64,000 nt of DNA from contig NC_049985.1 in the NCBI RefSeq assembly GCF_000003815.2, positions 15,904,355-15,968,354 on the forward strand, written 5' to 3'. The DNA is from Branchiostoma floridae. Lineage: Eukaryota > Chordata > Leptocardii > Amphioxiformes > Branchiostomatidae. The notes under the pieces were generated by a model. It ran no database searches and was not told where the DNA came from. It was given only the letters and a program-made list of their open reading frames with translations. Positions within the stretch are counted from its first letter, which is position 1. Each line of letters begins with the position of its first letter. Shown here piece after piece: positions 33,501-46,600 of the stretch. The position numbers were made by a program, and so were the translations under genes.

Positions 33501-36093
33501 TAGGAAGACAACTACTATAATCAGTATGTCAAAAACTGGCATCTTGCATTGTTTGAAATTCAATTCCCACATTTCAAAATGACTCAATTGATACACACAG
33601 TGTATCCAGCAAGACTTGGAGCATAATGTATTACATATACATTCATTACATTAAAAATGTCTCGCTGTATCACTTAACACCTTTTGGAAATAAATGTCTG
33701 CCTTCACTAATGATAAAGCTTCAGGAATTTTGGAGCATTCCCAAACAAAGTGCAGTAACTATGTATCGTAGACTGTTCTTGGCTTTCAACTTAAAAGTTA
33801 ACTTTCCTATACAGACAACTGTTGTTTCATGCTGTCTCCTCTTTAGCGTGTTTATGTATATGACAGAGGAAGGTCACCTTACTTGTCCTAGTTTTGGACT
33901 TATATAATTCCTTTCATAATTCATAACTGAAGCCATCAGAGCATCTTCACATTTCAATGTACATGTGAGGATATCACCCAGGACAGGTATATATATATAT
34001 AGAATCTAAAGTTCAACAATTCTTAACAGTACATTGACATTAGGCTAAGGAGAGCCTTTATGTAAACTAAGTCAATCTTTAAATCAATATTTCCAAACCC
34101 ATGCAGATACAGTTACCAAATACAAAATTAATACAGAAAATGAAGTTGCTGACAGCTGACAGTAATTTGTATAATTTTTGGAGTGAATAATTTCATGAGT
34201 TTTGGTGGGACTACTTTATCACAAAGTTGAATGTAAATCCATCAGTATCTTATTTCTGTACAGTATGCGACTACATTGTACAGCGTTATAACTTAAGTTC
34301 AGTTCAGTTTATCCATCAGATGACACTATAAAGTTCTTCCAGACAACTCTGTTGAACTTGAAACAACCACAAATGCTCAATGTTTTCCTTACAGCAAAAG
34401 TAAATCAATGCGAACTTAAAGGAATTTACAGTAAGTACTCTAAAAGACCGGCCCAATCTCGACATGCAGTTCAAAGTCAGACAGTAGCCCCTCAAGGATC
34501 TAAAACAACGTGGAAGAATCGAAGAACCAATACAAGCCCTTGCCTGGGGAGCATCATTAGTGGGGTTAGGTTCTAATTAGGTTATTAGGGAGATTAGAGA
34601 CTAGCTCCGGGGTGACCAGTGATAGTGGGGCCGGTCTAGACTTACTGTCTCTTCACCAAGGTGCCGTTGGACTGGAAATGCCAGCCGATAACTCCGGCTA
34701 ATGGGACGAGCTGCCCTTAAATTAACAGAGTTTAAAGACGCTGGCTACTTATTGTATAGTTTCAACTGTAGCCTGTCAGTCAAAACGCTTCAGGATCTTC
34801 TATAATGGGATTTCTAAGAAGCCTATCTCCAAGTTTGAAGACATTTCCTTTGGAAATAAATTGTAAGAACTTGATGGAAAACGCAACTCTAAGCCAATAC
34901 TCAGCATAAAACCAGTTCTTACCTAACCTCTAAATTGAAGTATAATCTTCAGGCAACAAGTGTACAAAATGCTGCTAAAGTTATCATCAAGTTAACTGTA
35001 AGCTAGTGTTGTCTCTATGCAATTACAAAGGAGGTGGACTGACTGAAGTAAAATGAAACATACCTGTTTTGGAGAACAGCAAGGTGTCCAAATGGGTGTG
35101 GCATTCACGGGTTGTCATGGCGACACATCAGAATGTACAGCAAAGCGATACATGGAAGGAAAAAAAGGCAAGACATTAGTTAACTATCAATGAAAATACA
35201 GAATATTCAAGTACAACCAAGACACCATTTACACAGATATGTATAATGACTTTTTCCAAATGTCACAGCCTTATTGACAATATGGCCCCACCAATTTAAA
35301 TTGTTGGTTCACAGATTTTTGAGAGTGAAAATATAGCAAGCGGACATCACAAATGCAACAGGCAGGGAGGAAAACCTGAATATGACCACGTCCACTCCAT
35401 AAACCTGAGTGCACCAAGGCATACACCTGCTACTCGGACTTTGTTTTCATGATGTTTTTCCAGTTGAGCATTTTTTTAAATCCGTGACTCAACTAACTAA
35501 ATTGGTGTGGCCTAAACCAATATTTCAAAAGCTAACACATCAAAACAATGTCCATTGTGTGTGTATTATCCTTGAATACATCTTTCATTTAAGTCTCTTC
35601 ATGTACAGTATCTAGTATGCAATTACACTTTGTAAGAATAGGAACCAATGGGGTAAGGTTAATCATATTGGGATAAGGTACAATGCAAAGTTGATTAAAA
35701 GAAAGGAGCACGCGTCTAGTTTTGTCATGGGCCTATCAACAGCCATGTGATTGACAAAGACACACACTAACTGGACTGGACAAGAGACTGTCAACCCAGT
35801 GATTTACAGCCTTAATCGTACATCCAGAAAATTGGTTTCTTTGGGAGTGCTTCTTCAGGCTAACAGCAACAACAGGGACCAATCTTCAATCAGGACAATA
35901 CTGAACACACAGACATCCTGGCCACACAGGGACCTCTAAGCTTATCTTCTTATCAAGTTAAGGGGCAAGTCAGGACTTACATAGAAAAGACAGTAGGCCA
36001 AACTTCATGGGTTATAGATGTGGCCACGTGACCCATTAAATGATCCTTAATGTTTCTGTCACTATTACCTTTATGGTCTTACATGTGTAAGTC
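33501..36093. other. Noncoding, no gene seen
   Basis: Includes a (TA)n run near 33990 and a GC-balanced unique patch at 34550-34740. No supported exon. Confidence 0.35.
35111..35124. promoter_or_regulatory. Candidate RFX X-box
   Basis: GTTGTCATGGCGAC is a near-symmetrical X-box (consensus GTNRCC-ATGG-YNAC type), the binding site of RFX factors that drive ciliary genes. No promoter is visible beside it. Confidence 0.35.
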
Positions 36094-36290
36094 TAGTTCA
36101 CCTTTATCCAGGGGGTAACCTATACCTGTTGTACTTAAAAACAGGGTTTGGGGGGATATTATGTCGATGAATGGTGGTTTCAAACTGTGATATGTTGAGA
36201 ATAATTTGAAAATATTGCAATTTGACACCACCTTTTGTGCAATTTTTTTCAAAACAACGGATATAGGTTACCCCGGATAAAGGTGAAGTA
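36094..36290. mobile_element. MITE with TAGTTCACCTTTATCC ends, copy 1
   Basis: Left TAGTTCACCTTTATCC, GGGTAACCTATA, C(C/A)GTTGT matches the reverse complement of the right end (ACAACGGATATAGGTTACCC, GGATAAAGGTGAA). Further copies at 54165 and, truncated, 53290. Confidence 0.8.
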
Positions 36291-36679
36291 GTGTTATTTC
36301 ATACCATATGCAAGGTTACCCACAGTTATCAACAAAATCATATCTTCCAATTATACATGTTGAAATTTAAAAAAGTTGGCCTATACTACAGAGATACAAA
36401 AGAAATTCAACCACTAAACTGTCTTAAGCCTATTGGCATGTTTCAATTTTACTTTAAACATATAAATATACTATGCTATAATCAAGTATCAAGTATCATT
36501 GTGGTCATATGCATTGTAATGTTAAAATCAATGCATAAACTATCTTTCAACAATCTTTTAACAGGCAACACAGACTACTAAAGGAAATATATCAAAGCAA
36601 AGAGAAAGGCAACCACAGTATGATTTCATGGATTAACTTTCTGACCGGGCTGCCTATGTGACCACCTCCTGTGGGGACC

Positions 36680-37020
36680 TGTGCCTTCAGTACTTGACTT
36701 AGTATTTCCTTCCTCTCATTCGTTTCCATTTCAAGTTAATTCCTCCCCTCGCGAGAAGATGCCGCGCCTCCATAGGGTCACGCACTACAAGACCCGGCAG
36801 TGTTACGGCGGAGCCAGACACCTAATTTCGCTGCATGGGGGATTTAGCGGACTGAGTTTTTCAGTGCTGCCCATCGGTCAAGTGCAGCCACTGGCTGAAG
36901 GGCCAGACTTTCTGTCTGCGAAGCTATCCCCGCGTGAGTGGGCACCTAAAGGATGCGCGAGATTGCTTCTGTCCTCGTGCTGATTGGAAAGGGCTTGGCA
37001 AACTGCCAGCGATTTTAAGG
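36680..37020. other. CpG-containing unique patch
   Basis: A GC-rich island in AT-rich DNA, with a TTAGGTGTC T-box-like half site on -. One + frame is open for 100 codons but shows no splice site or start context. Read as candidate regulatory DNA. Confidence 0.3.
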
Positions 37021-37170
37021 GGAAGGAGAGATACGATCGGGGAGGAAACAAGGAGCAAAAATTAGGAGATGAAGAAAAAAGAAAGATGTGTAGATAATCT
37101 ATAACGCACAGAGGCTAGGGAGGCATAGACAAGTAATGATCAGCAAAAGGAGAGGATAAAAAACAAATTA

Positions 37171-37573
37171 AATGAATGAAGACCTTTATTGTACAATTTT
37201 GCCCAACCGGGCTAAGTACAGGTCACAACAAATCAGGATATATACATACATAAAAGTGTCACAAATCTAGTCTAACACAAAAGTTCGGCTTCTTCTCGCT
37301 TCTTGGTAATAGTGAAAATGTAGGACTGTATGGGTTTCGCTATTGTCGGTTTGTCAAAACGCATGAGAAATATAAACTTGTCAGTGCTACTCATGTGTCT
37401 AAAATGAGGGAATCTACTTTCTATATAACTAAATAGAGTATTTCTATCATTCGCATACATATCGCAATCAACAGTGAAGTGCACTTCATCTTCTACCATG
37501 TTTGAGGTACAAAATTGGCAGATTCTTTGTTCTAGAGCACTATATAATAATGCCTTTGTAATATAATACAATA
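37171..37573 (-). mobile_element. Non-LTR retrotransposon 3' fragment (RT C-terminus)
   Basis: The - strand frame 37571-37272 reads RICQFCTSNMVEDEVHFTVD, then CDMYANDRNTLF, STDKFIFLMRFDKP and TKKREEAELLC. This is the C-x-x-C...EDE-HF...DC-x-x-Y-x-x-x-R block and the tail that close many LINE ORFs. A short 3'UTR follows with AATAAA (37190-37185) and an ATTCATT-type tail. Truncated at its 5' side. Confidence 0.8.
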
Positions 37574-39974
37574 TTATATAGCTGCAATTTCAGTCCTAGT
37601 CATTTAAAATTCAAGCAATTTGATTTGTTGCTTCTTGCATTTGTTCTAAATATGCTTTACTGGAAAAGAAATAATTCTGGTGATACCAAAGCTTGAGGAC
37701 TAGGTTCATGCCTTAGTGCCCTACATTTTATGATATGAAAACGGTCATTTTTTCTCCCTGCCCTCTGTATTATATTATTTGCTTGCTATATTCTCACCTT
37801 AAAATAGCTAAGAAACAAGGCAATGAATTGGCATAGCCTAATTGAACTAAAAACAAGAAAAACTGAGTTCTGGCAATGCAGCTCTCCGACACTCCATACC
37901 CTATTCTTTTGTGGACATATACAAATGTACTTACGGTTTTCCTATTCATACACACGGCCATTAATGGTGTTTCATGCAACCTTATATCTAGCTCTGAGAC
38001 AACTGAATAAATAATAATAATAACTGAAGTCTAAACCTCCTGAGAGAATGTACATAAAGGGAGTGAGAAAACGAGCAGAGCAAATGTCCTTGTACAATAT
38101 TTGAGGGGATACTGAGAGGAGACAGTAAGTCTGAGCATCCTCCCAACATCGTATATCTGAGTGAGGCGATGACGGATACTGCTACATAATATTTGCACTG
38201 CAGCAGAATGAAACATCTGACAATGAAGAGGTATGGCAGAAAACACTTCCACCTGACATTTAATGTTATAGATATTCTGTCAACTTGCAGCATGCAAATA
38301 GATTGCACCCAGTTCAATTTTTACAGCATGTACTAGACGAGATTTTTGATGTCTCTAAAGAATGAGGAAACAATCGTTTAACCTTAGAGGAAAGAAAGGC
38401 AAGAAACGTAAGAATGTCAGAATTAATGTCAAAATTACTGCTAATCTACAAGAAATAGGTATGATGTACATTATATACAGTCCTTTTTTTGCCAATGAAA
38501 TAATACAAATACATGCATATGAAACAAAAATATAACATTTACAACTACTGGTAGCTGTGTCAATGTCTTTTGCATTCCACTGCCCTAGGATACAAGTATT
38601 ATGCTACAATTATGTGCATTATTTGTACACAGGGAAACACACAATGCCTGCAGTATATAGGCAGTAAATTAAAATAAATAAATATAAATGGCACATGCAG
38701 CAATTATCTGTGGCCTCCTGAAATGAAGCCATAGTTGACAATACCTATAGCATAAGGCCACACCAGTTTATTTATTTGGTTCCATATTATTCTTAATGAC
38801 AGTTTATCAATACAACGGTGAAAAATAGAGGGCTGGGAGGAAAACTTTAATCTTATATCTATATTCACCCCTTAAACTGCATGCAGTAAACTGTAGAGTT
38901 TCCATGTAGATATTCAAAATATGGTCATTTTCTACCATAACCAACAATTGAACTAGTGAGGGCCCCTAAAAAAGGTTTATTTGCAAATATGAATAGATTG
39001 CAAATCAGAAAAAAGTGCCCAAAGTTATGACCGAGAGAGGACAAGATATCAGAATTCTACCCCGGTCCCCTGAGCAAAGAGCCAGGCAGATAGAGGATCA
39101 GCGTGATGTATTAGTATGCAGATCTTGCCCACTTACCATACCAGTGTAGCCACAATGTCTGGCCAGCCAGCCAAGTTCGCATCTAAATGACAAGCGGAGG
39201 GGAATAAGTTGCTCGTAATTCCCAAAGTTATTGCATTATCTACTGACGCAGTGGCTACCGTATCTTTCCTAACATTTGTGTCCGCCGAATGGTGTCAATC
39301 TGCAGGGTTACAGCGGAGGCAACTGAGCTGAGGTTTCACTGATAGACGGTCTAAAGCGACAATGTGCTCGATGGCAATGCACAAATCTAATCTAAATACT
39401 GACTGTATCTGTCACAAAAAGTGCTTGAAGTTAGATATTAAAAATCTTCTCCAGTCTCTGACAATAGATAAGGAATGATTTCGACGTTGCGCGCACATAT
39501 AGCACAGGCCATGTCTTGGAAGATGACTGTCTCCAATACTTAGACTGCCACACAAGAAGATATCCACCAATATCTACTTTTAATAGGTTAATTTCTTAGT
39601 GAAGAAACCAACGCAACCCAATTACATGGTTTGGATCACTTGCCCAAGGGATAGGAAAACTGGTTGCTATGACTTCTTATTTCCAAGGACGCAGAGATTG
39701 AAAGAAATTTCTCGACACGTTTATCTCTCCAACGACAGAAGATTGATAGCTGATTTACGGCGTCAATTTTCAGGCATTTCTTTGTCCATTTAAACATGAA
39801 AGTGCAGGATACAAAATCCACCATCTAATCACTGAGCAGGGGAAATACCTCTGCCCTACATTGTGGGACACACAAATGTAAATGCCTTAACGTTTGGAAG
39901 ACTACATTTTTCAGTAAGGAGAAAATGGAGTGTTTACAGTAGTTTGTAGTTGAAACAAGGAGATAGACAAGTTT
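37574..39974. other. Noncoding, no gene seen
   Basis: AT-rich, with an (ATA)n run near 38010. 39040-39390 is a unique GC-balanced patch with an octamer-like TAGTATGCAGAT and TAATTCC core. Confidence 0.35.
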
Positions 39975-40105
39975 AAAGGTAGAGGAAAGCATTTCTGTAG
40001 TGGTTTTACGTTTGTTGTAAAGAGGTTACCGTGAAAACAGCAAACATTATAAACCTGGTGACTGCAAAAATGTCAACATTAATGGTAGTACTTTCCTAGC
40101 AGTAA
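39975..40105. repeat. Old MITE copy, inverted relative of 11671
   Basis: TGTAGTGGTTTTACG, GTTACCGTGAAAAC, ACTGCAAAAATGTCAAC and GTACTTTCCTAGCAG mirror the copy near 11.7 kb. Strongly diverged. Confidence 0.35.
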
Positions 40106-40658
40106 AAATGCATATTATGTATATCATATATCTTTTCTTCTCAAATCCACTTGTATATATTACTGGAATTAACCATATCATAGCATATATACTTTAAGTA
40201 GACACTGAGCATGCTGAAAATTTTTGAAAATACAGTTGAGTCATCTTGGGGCACCCATATCAGCCTCAGACATCAGCGAAGTATCATAAAAAATGTAAAA
40301 TTTACAGTACTTAGTCCAGGTAGTTTGGTACATGATAGAGCTGTTTTAAGACCTTTCCTTGCCGTGTTGCAGACACGTAATGTTACCTAGCACAATTTGG
40401 TCAATGATTTACCTGCTCATTAAACTTTGGCTCCAGGTCTTCTTTGTTTAAGGAGCTTTAAAATAAGTAAAGATGTAACAGTTGCCAGACAGGGTGCCAG
40501 GTGAATATATTTACGCCACACTGAAGTGTTATAAGTAACAGAACCTGTTAAACTATTCATCTGACAAGGAGTCAACCATTAACAAACAGTCTGCTCCATA
40601 AAGAAATTTCTTTAAATTTGTGATTAGTAACCTTAAGCATCTAATCCTTACAAAACTT

Positions 40659-40985
40659 CAAAATGAACATTTAAGAAAACTTCATTTTGGCAGACTTTTT
40701 ACTCATTTATGAACTATGACACGTCAAAATGAACATTTAAGAAAACTTCATTTTGGCAGAGTTTTTGCTCATTTTGGAACTTCGACACGTCAAAATGAAC
40801 ATTTAAGAAAACTTCATTTTGGCAGAGTTTTTGCTCATTTTGGAACTATGACACATCAAAATGAACATTTAACAAAACTTCATTTTGGCAGAGTTTTTGC
40901 TCATTTTTTGACTATGACACGACGAAATGAACATTTTTAAGAAAACTTCATTTTGGCAGAGTTTTTGGTCATTCTTGAACATGGC
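40659..40985. repeat. Tandem array, 66-bp unit, about five copies
   Basis: Unit contains CAAAATGAACATTTAAGAAA, ACTTCATTTTGGCAGA, GTTTTTGCTCATTTTGGAAC and TATGACACGT. Copies start near 40659, 40725, 40791, 40857 and 40922. Because the unit is a multiple of three, one + frame stays open through four copies as a 22-residue repeat (TRQNEHLRKLHFGRVFAHFG core). No start context or splice site supports translation. Confidence 0.8.
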
Positions 40986-41325
40986 AAATAGACATGAATG
41001 ACAACCCTAGTTCTTCTTTTATTGGGACATCGCCTACAGAATGCCTACTTTCTGCTCTTTGCTCTCTGCAGCAAACATAATCCTCGAAAAGTCAGAGAAA
41101 AAACGATTCAGCTGATATGGATGGCCTGGAGTCATCGTATATTTCCAAGTAAAGCCCATAAAGGCTCTTTCCCATCAATGTTTACTGGTGTTTTTTGGTT
41201 GTATAGGGGTAGGGGGATTAAGGGAATGATTGCTCCCAGTTCTAGGCCAACAAGTTCACTATATCATACCTGACATCACCCTTCTTCAATGTCTACAACA
41301 TTTATGTAAACATTTGTGAAGCACA

Positions 41326-41672
41326 CTAGGGGTGGATACTGGTACAGAAAATTCAGGTAAAGATACACAGTTCAGGTTCAGAGGATCAGGTCCAGGTCCA
41401 GACCTGACTATCTGTGAAAACTTCTGAATGGGAGATATTCAAAACAATGGTCTGTTTTCCTACAAAGTAATCTGCTTGGTCTTATTTGACTCCCACTGGC
41501 ATTCTAAAACCCTGTCATAAACAAGGCTAACTGCCTGTATATGTTTGACTGTAGAAACTTTGTAGAAATGACAACAAAATCTACTCTGTTCTTATTATTT
41601 TGCTGAACAAGTAAGTTCAAAAACGCAAAAATCCCTGCTGATAAAATCTTTTTTTTTTAGTCTGGTCCAACA
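41326..41672 (+). mobile_element. hAT-like nonautonomous element, copy 3
   Basis: Starts CTAGGGGTGGATACTGG, continues with CAGGTCCAGGTCCAGACCTG, ATTCAAAACAATGGTC and TTCTTATTATTTTGC landmarks; right end worn (TAGTCTGGTCCAACAT). Confidence 0.7.
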
Positions 41673-43491
41673 TAATATATATAGTAAAAACAATAAAGTA
41701 AGGCAAAAAAGATATTTGCAGGAATATCAAACAGAAAGCATACATTTTAAATACTAAGCAATACATTAAGAAATAAGTTATTCAAAAGTTTGGACATGTA
41801 TACAATAATGTTGTTATAATATTCACAGCACAGATCAGAGCACATACCACTTGACATGAAGTAATGCATAAATTATACCACTTTGACTTCATGATACTGT
41901 ATAGTCTTCTACATGTCATTATCACCATATGGGCTACTGCAGAATACATTGATTAGATATTCACTCAATCTGGATGGCGCCCACTGGAATCCTCAAGTAA
42001 TCAGAACAATCACATTCACACAGAGCATGACGTGACTATGACGTACTGTAATGTACCAACGACGTCACTATCCTGTAATGTCCTTAATTCAGCCTGATGT
42101 TACCAGTGGCCCTTTAACAAATGGACAGACACAGTGGCGACTACGAGATATATTCTATACAGCATAAGAGCGCCAGCGGAATATAGAAAGATGGGCAACT
42201 GAGTTGAAGCCTATTGAAAAGAAAATGTGGGTGAACGAAGATAGATAGATACATGACCGGGGCCCATGTTCAAGCTGTGTTTATAGCATTGCAATTTTCT
42301 TCTCATCATACGTACATGTTCACATGTCAGGTATGTTTATATTTGAACTTGACATAAGAGGAATGACGCTCTCTGCCCACCCAAAATAAGACAAACTTGC
42401 AGCCAATCAATAACCAGAATTCGGAGTCACTACAGGTCAAGGTTGTACGCTGTTTCGTAACAGCGAATATGAGTGGAGGGTGGGCAAACGATGATGCTGA
42501 CAGTTACAAATGAGTGCCCGCGACCTGATCGCAGAGTGCAAACACCCCAAAGTCACCCATCTGTCAGGTCAGTCATCTGCAATGATCTGCCCCCCTGTGC
42601 CCCTCCCTTTCCCAACATGCATCAGAACTGAAAGTCATGATGAAAGCTTGTCATCATCATCATCACAAACGGCACCAAAAATGGGCACCACGGATAGGTT
42701 TGGCTACGTCCGTTGAAGCGGCCAGTCTTTGTAGAGCAAGAAACAAAGATGCAGCCATTATCTGTGAACCGTGATGTCCTTTTCAAACTTCCCCGTGGAA
42801 CCCCGTAAACCCCTCCTTCTCACACATCAAAGAAAGTCACCTAAAGGCCAGCACATAGGGAGGGAACAGTCCCTGCATATAAAATACAGCTGACCCAGAC
42901 AAAATCAATATCTTGGAGCCAGAACCAAAATTGACGTCGTGACTTCAATCACATTTAATGATCCACGGAACGAAACCCTCCACCTCTAAAAGGGTGGCTC
43001 CTCGATCAGGGTCTTAGCACCAGGCAATCGGCAAGTTTCATAATCATACTGACATCCATCTGTATTGACCTTTTTTTGGGGAATGAAAATGACACAAATC
43101 CATGTGCTGGTCAGGTGCTGAGGTCTGATTAACACCGTGACAATCAGCTTGATGGGAAGATTGCCAGATCCGTTGCTAACCTACTCAACGCACAGAAGAT
43201 CGAATGACAGGGAAGGGGACCTAAATCTCCACCAATCAGAACAGAAAAGCCGGAATTAGTCACTTCTGGTAATGTCTTTACCCAACCAAATTGCTGAAAG
43301 GAGCAGCATGGAGATCCACGGGGAACAGATAAAGTAGGATATAATCATATTAGGAAGCATTACCGACTTACACAAGAATAGAAGCATGCCCTGTATAGTT
43401 ATCCACACAAATGTCTAATGCATCGGGAAGGACGTTCTACAACTGCTGGATTGGAGCTTCATCTATTAAAGGCGTTTCAGTGGCTCTCCTT
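41673..43491. other. Noncoding, no gene seen
   Basis: Unique GC-balanced patches at 42370-42720 and 42880-43060 are candidate regulatory DNA. Confidence 0.3.
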
Positions 43492-43650
43492 TCATAAGGG
43501 GGTAAGAAGGGAAGCGGTTTGTTGAGGGAATCCATGCGAGGCATGAGCCGCAGAGGGACGTCTCTGCCTGGCCATGACTGAACGGACGGTAGGCCGGGCT
43601 TCGTGCAATAGATTCCGCACAAAATCAATGGCAGGCGCAGCAGCACTTCT
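43492..43650 (-). CDS. Candidate terminal exon, unidentified
   Basis: The - strand acceptor GATGCCCTTTTAATCTAG is followed by 52 sense codons and TGA: RSAAAPAIDFVRNLLHEARP, then TVRSVMARQRRPS and ASLLTPL at the end. GC-rich third positions fit a coding exon. A second - strand frame over the same bases is open too (ends DEAPIQQL, stop near 43438), so the frame is not certain, and a conserved noncoding element cannot be excluded. No neighbouring exon was found. Confidence 0.3.
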   Translation of the reverse strand, partial: RSAAAPAIDFVRNLLHEARPTVRSVMARQRRPSAAHASHGFPQQTASLLTPL

Positions 43651-46600
43651 CTAGATTAAAAGGGCATCAGTTTTCTCCCAGGGACGTGGGTACGGAGCGG
43701 TGGGAGGGAACTGGAACTGGTGTCAACAGACACAGGGCTGCGTTCATGCAAATATTAGCTTTCTGCTTTTGTGCACTGTAACACACTATTGTACACACTT
43801 TTCATGTATACAACTCAGGAACCAAATAAAACTTGCCATCTTTTCTTAACATCTAAGCAAATTCATCTTTTTTTTTATCACACAAGCTTTCAAGAATTTA
43901 TAATATTGAATTAGTTAAGTCCAGTGGGATTGAAAGGGAACACCAATTTTGTTTGGTAAATTATTGGAACAAGTCTGAGCTGTCAGATTTTATTTCGATA
44001 TTTACCAGTGGAATACATGTATGTCAGCTAAGAACATTATAACAAGTGTAATTTCTTTACTATGGCTATATTCATCACACTCGCCTTTTCAGCACCATGG
44101 ACAGTTATATTGAATTTTCACACCTCACCATCCAATGCCAACTCTGTACTAGGAAAGAAGCCTATGCCTCTGCACTGGGTTTATGTATGAATTAGTGAAG
44201 TATATCTGGATTAATCTTAACCTGTAAAAAAGAGATATCAGGTCTTTAATTCCTTCATAACAATTCCTCGAATTCTCGACTCTTGTTTTGGTAGAAGGAA
44301 CAGAAATACTGAAAATTTTGTACATTACACAAATGTGGAAGTGATGTTTTCCATCACCTTAGTACAGTTGACACCCTATTGTCTGAAGCAAAACAGTATC
44401 AATGTTATAACAACTGCGTATAATGATAAAAGAAGCAATTACAAAAGGGATCTACAATCCGTGTTCACTCTGAGAATGACTCTTTGATGAAACCAATCAA
44501 AGGTAGAATCATTTAGAGTTGAAGGTCAACAAGGACAAAGTTGACATATTTTTGGCAGTGAAAGTGCACTGATAGATAGCCTGCATGGCTAGGAGGCATG
44601 AGCCATTTTATCCCAACTTCATGCTAAATCTATCAAAGTCCTTCTGTACTGTCCTGGTCATTGCTATTGAAAGGAAGTTGTAGTTGATACACAATACATA
44701 AATGTTACAATAATATTGATTTTACATATACTATACCCAAAGGAAAGTCTAAGCCTTCAAAATTCCAAGGGTGTTAAACGATTAACTGTAAATCTTAATA
44801 TTTTTGCAATGACTTTGATTTTACTTTTTTTTATGGTGACATCATTACCACAAATTCATGACTCAATAAATATGCATCCTTGTATGACTATAGTACTACA
44901 GAATTGTTTCAATTGTTAATTTAAAACACTACAAAAATCTAATTTTTCCCTTCTACCAGTAAGTATAACTACCTGGTACCACAAAAGTAAATGGAGTTAC
45001 AGTAGATCACATGATGACCTACATGTAATTCAAATCATAACAGAGAGTTGCATTTCTTGCCAAATGCAATGTTGTCTTTAAACAAAAAATACCCCCATCT
45101 GAGTAGATAAAGTGGTAGACTCCACTATAAAATGTAACAGTTACAGCCATGAGATTTCATTGAAAATACATGTATAACCAAAATAAACTTATTAAATTCC
45201 TTACATATTCATAATTTTTCTAAAAACTCATCTGTATTCTAACACAATAATCTATGTTCAAGAAACGTTTTGTTACTTACCTTCAAAATTCAACACCAAG
45301 TCAAAGTTTCTATGGTATAGGAGGTTTCGAGTTTCTACATATATCAATAAATGTCCTGCGGTAGGGTTCCCAATTTATCACCATTTGAAAACACTTCTCC
45401 ATAACAGAGCGGCAAAATTTTTACTGTACGAGTTATGACATTTTCATCTCCCGCAATCCTGAGTTCTCAACTCAGCGTCAACACATCTTAAGCATTAGTA
45501 ATTTATGGCTCTTATCGCCAGTTGCAGTCCCTGTTTCTAATTGGATTTTGCTCATAATTTACGCTGGTGGTAAATGGCAAATTTTTCCAAATTAGAGCTT
45601 AGTAAATTGCACATACTGTGGCTCCGGGGCTCCGATGGACTTAGTGATGTTATCAATTATGTCCTCCGAGGTAAAGAGATTTGCCATACCTTCCATCCTT
45701 CAAGGACTGCAAAATGAAGATTTAATGCTCGAACTTTCGGACAATGTTGGGGTTCTAAAAAAAATCCCTTCCAAAATTCTAAGAATCTAAGAAACTAAAG
45801 GAACAATAACTATGAAAGATGTATGTAAAAGACGTTCAGGATATAAATTAACAGACTGAGTACAAAAACCTAGTAGCAGTACATGTGCTTTGTCACATTG
45901 CACTCAGTATGCTAGTTAACACAGTAATTAACAGGTTACAGACAGATAAATTCAGAAAAATTTAAATTTTTTGGTAAGTTGACGAGTAAAGGTATGCTGT
46001 GAGACCCGATAACAAATATGCAGGTGTGAATAAGGTGTCCCAAGAGACAAGGTAAGTTCCTCAAAATTATACCAGAATTCCCAAGAAATGAGAACATATT
46101 TGAACGTCCTTCCTTTACTCCTTTGACATCCAATTTTTTCAGTTTTCATATGTTTTCCTACGGAAAAAAAGAACATGCAACCACCTGACTGTCCATATAA
46201 AGAAAAATCTTGCAAATAGCACTATGTCCCTCCCCAGGGATGGCTGTAATGGTACGTTCCAGTTCTCCTATATGCGTGAGGGAATCTCCTAGCATAGATG
46301 ATAAATAATGACACATCACAGCAAGTTGGACAGACCCTGTCATACATCACTGCTGACCCAAACTCCAACCCTCCCCCCCTTCCATGTCAGGTTTGTGATG
46401 GAACTTGTATTTTGTTTATTTGTTTACTGTGAAAGAGAAGATGTTCGTGGGGATTCAATTTTGGAGCAGACAGAAAATGGACAACGGTCTTTTGTGGTAG
46501 TTTCAAGTTAGTAATTAAAACAAGACACAGACAACATAAAGGCCAAAAACTACCGTTACCTTTGCAATGAATACGTCACAAGCAAACATTACAAAACGAG

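Noticed and set aside
33175-33596. Overlapping ORFs on both strands
   Set aside because: Explained by the 329-bp MITE at 33172-33500.
41072-41148. Exon after the strong acceptor TTTGCTCTCTGCAG (KHNPRKVREKTIQLIW frame)
   Set aside because: Donor is weak and the opposite strand is equally open (MTPGHPYQLNRFF); without a partner exon it cannot be supported.
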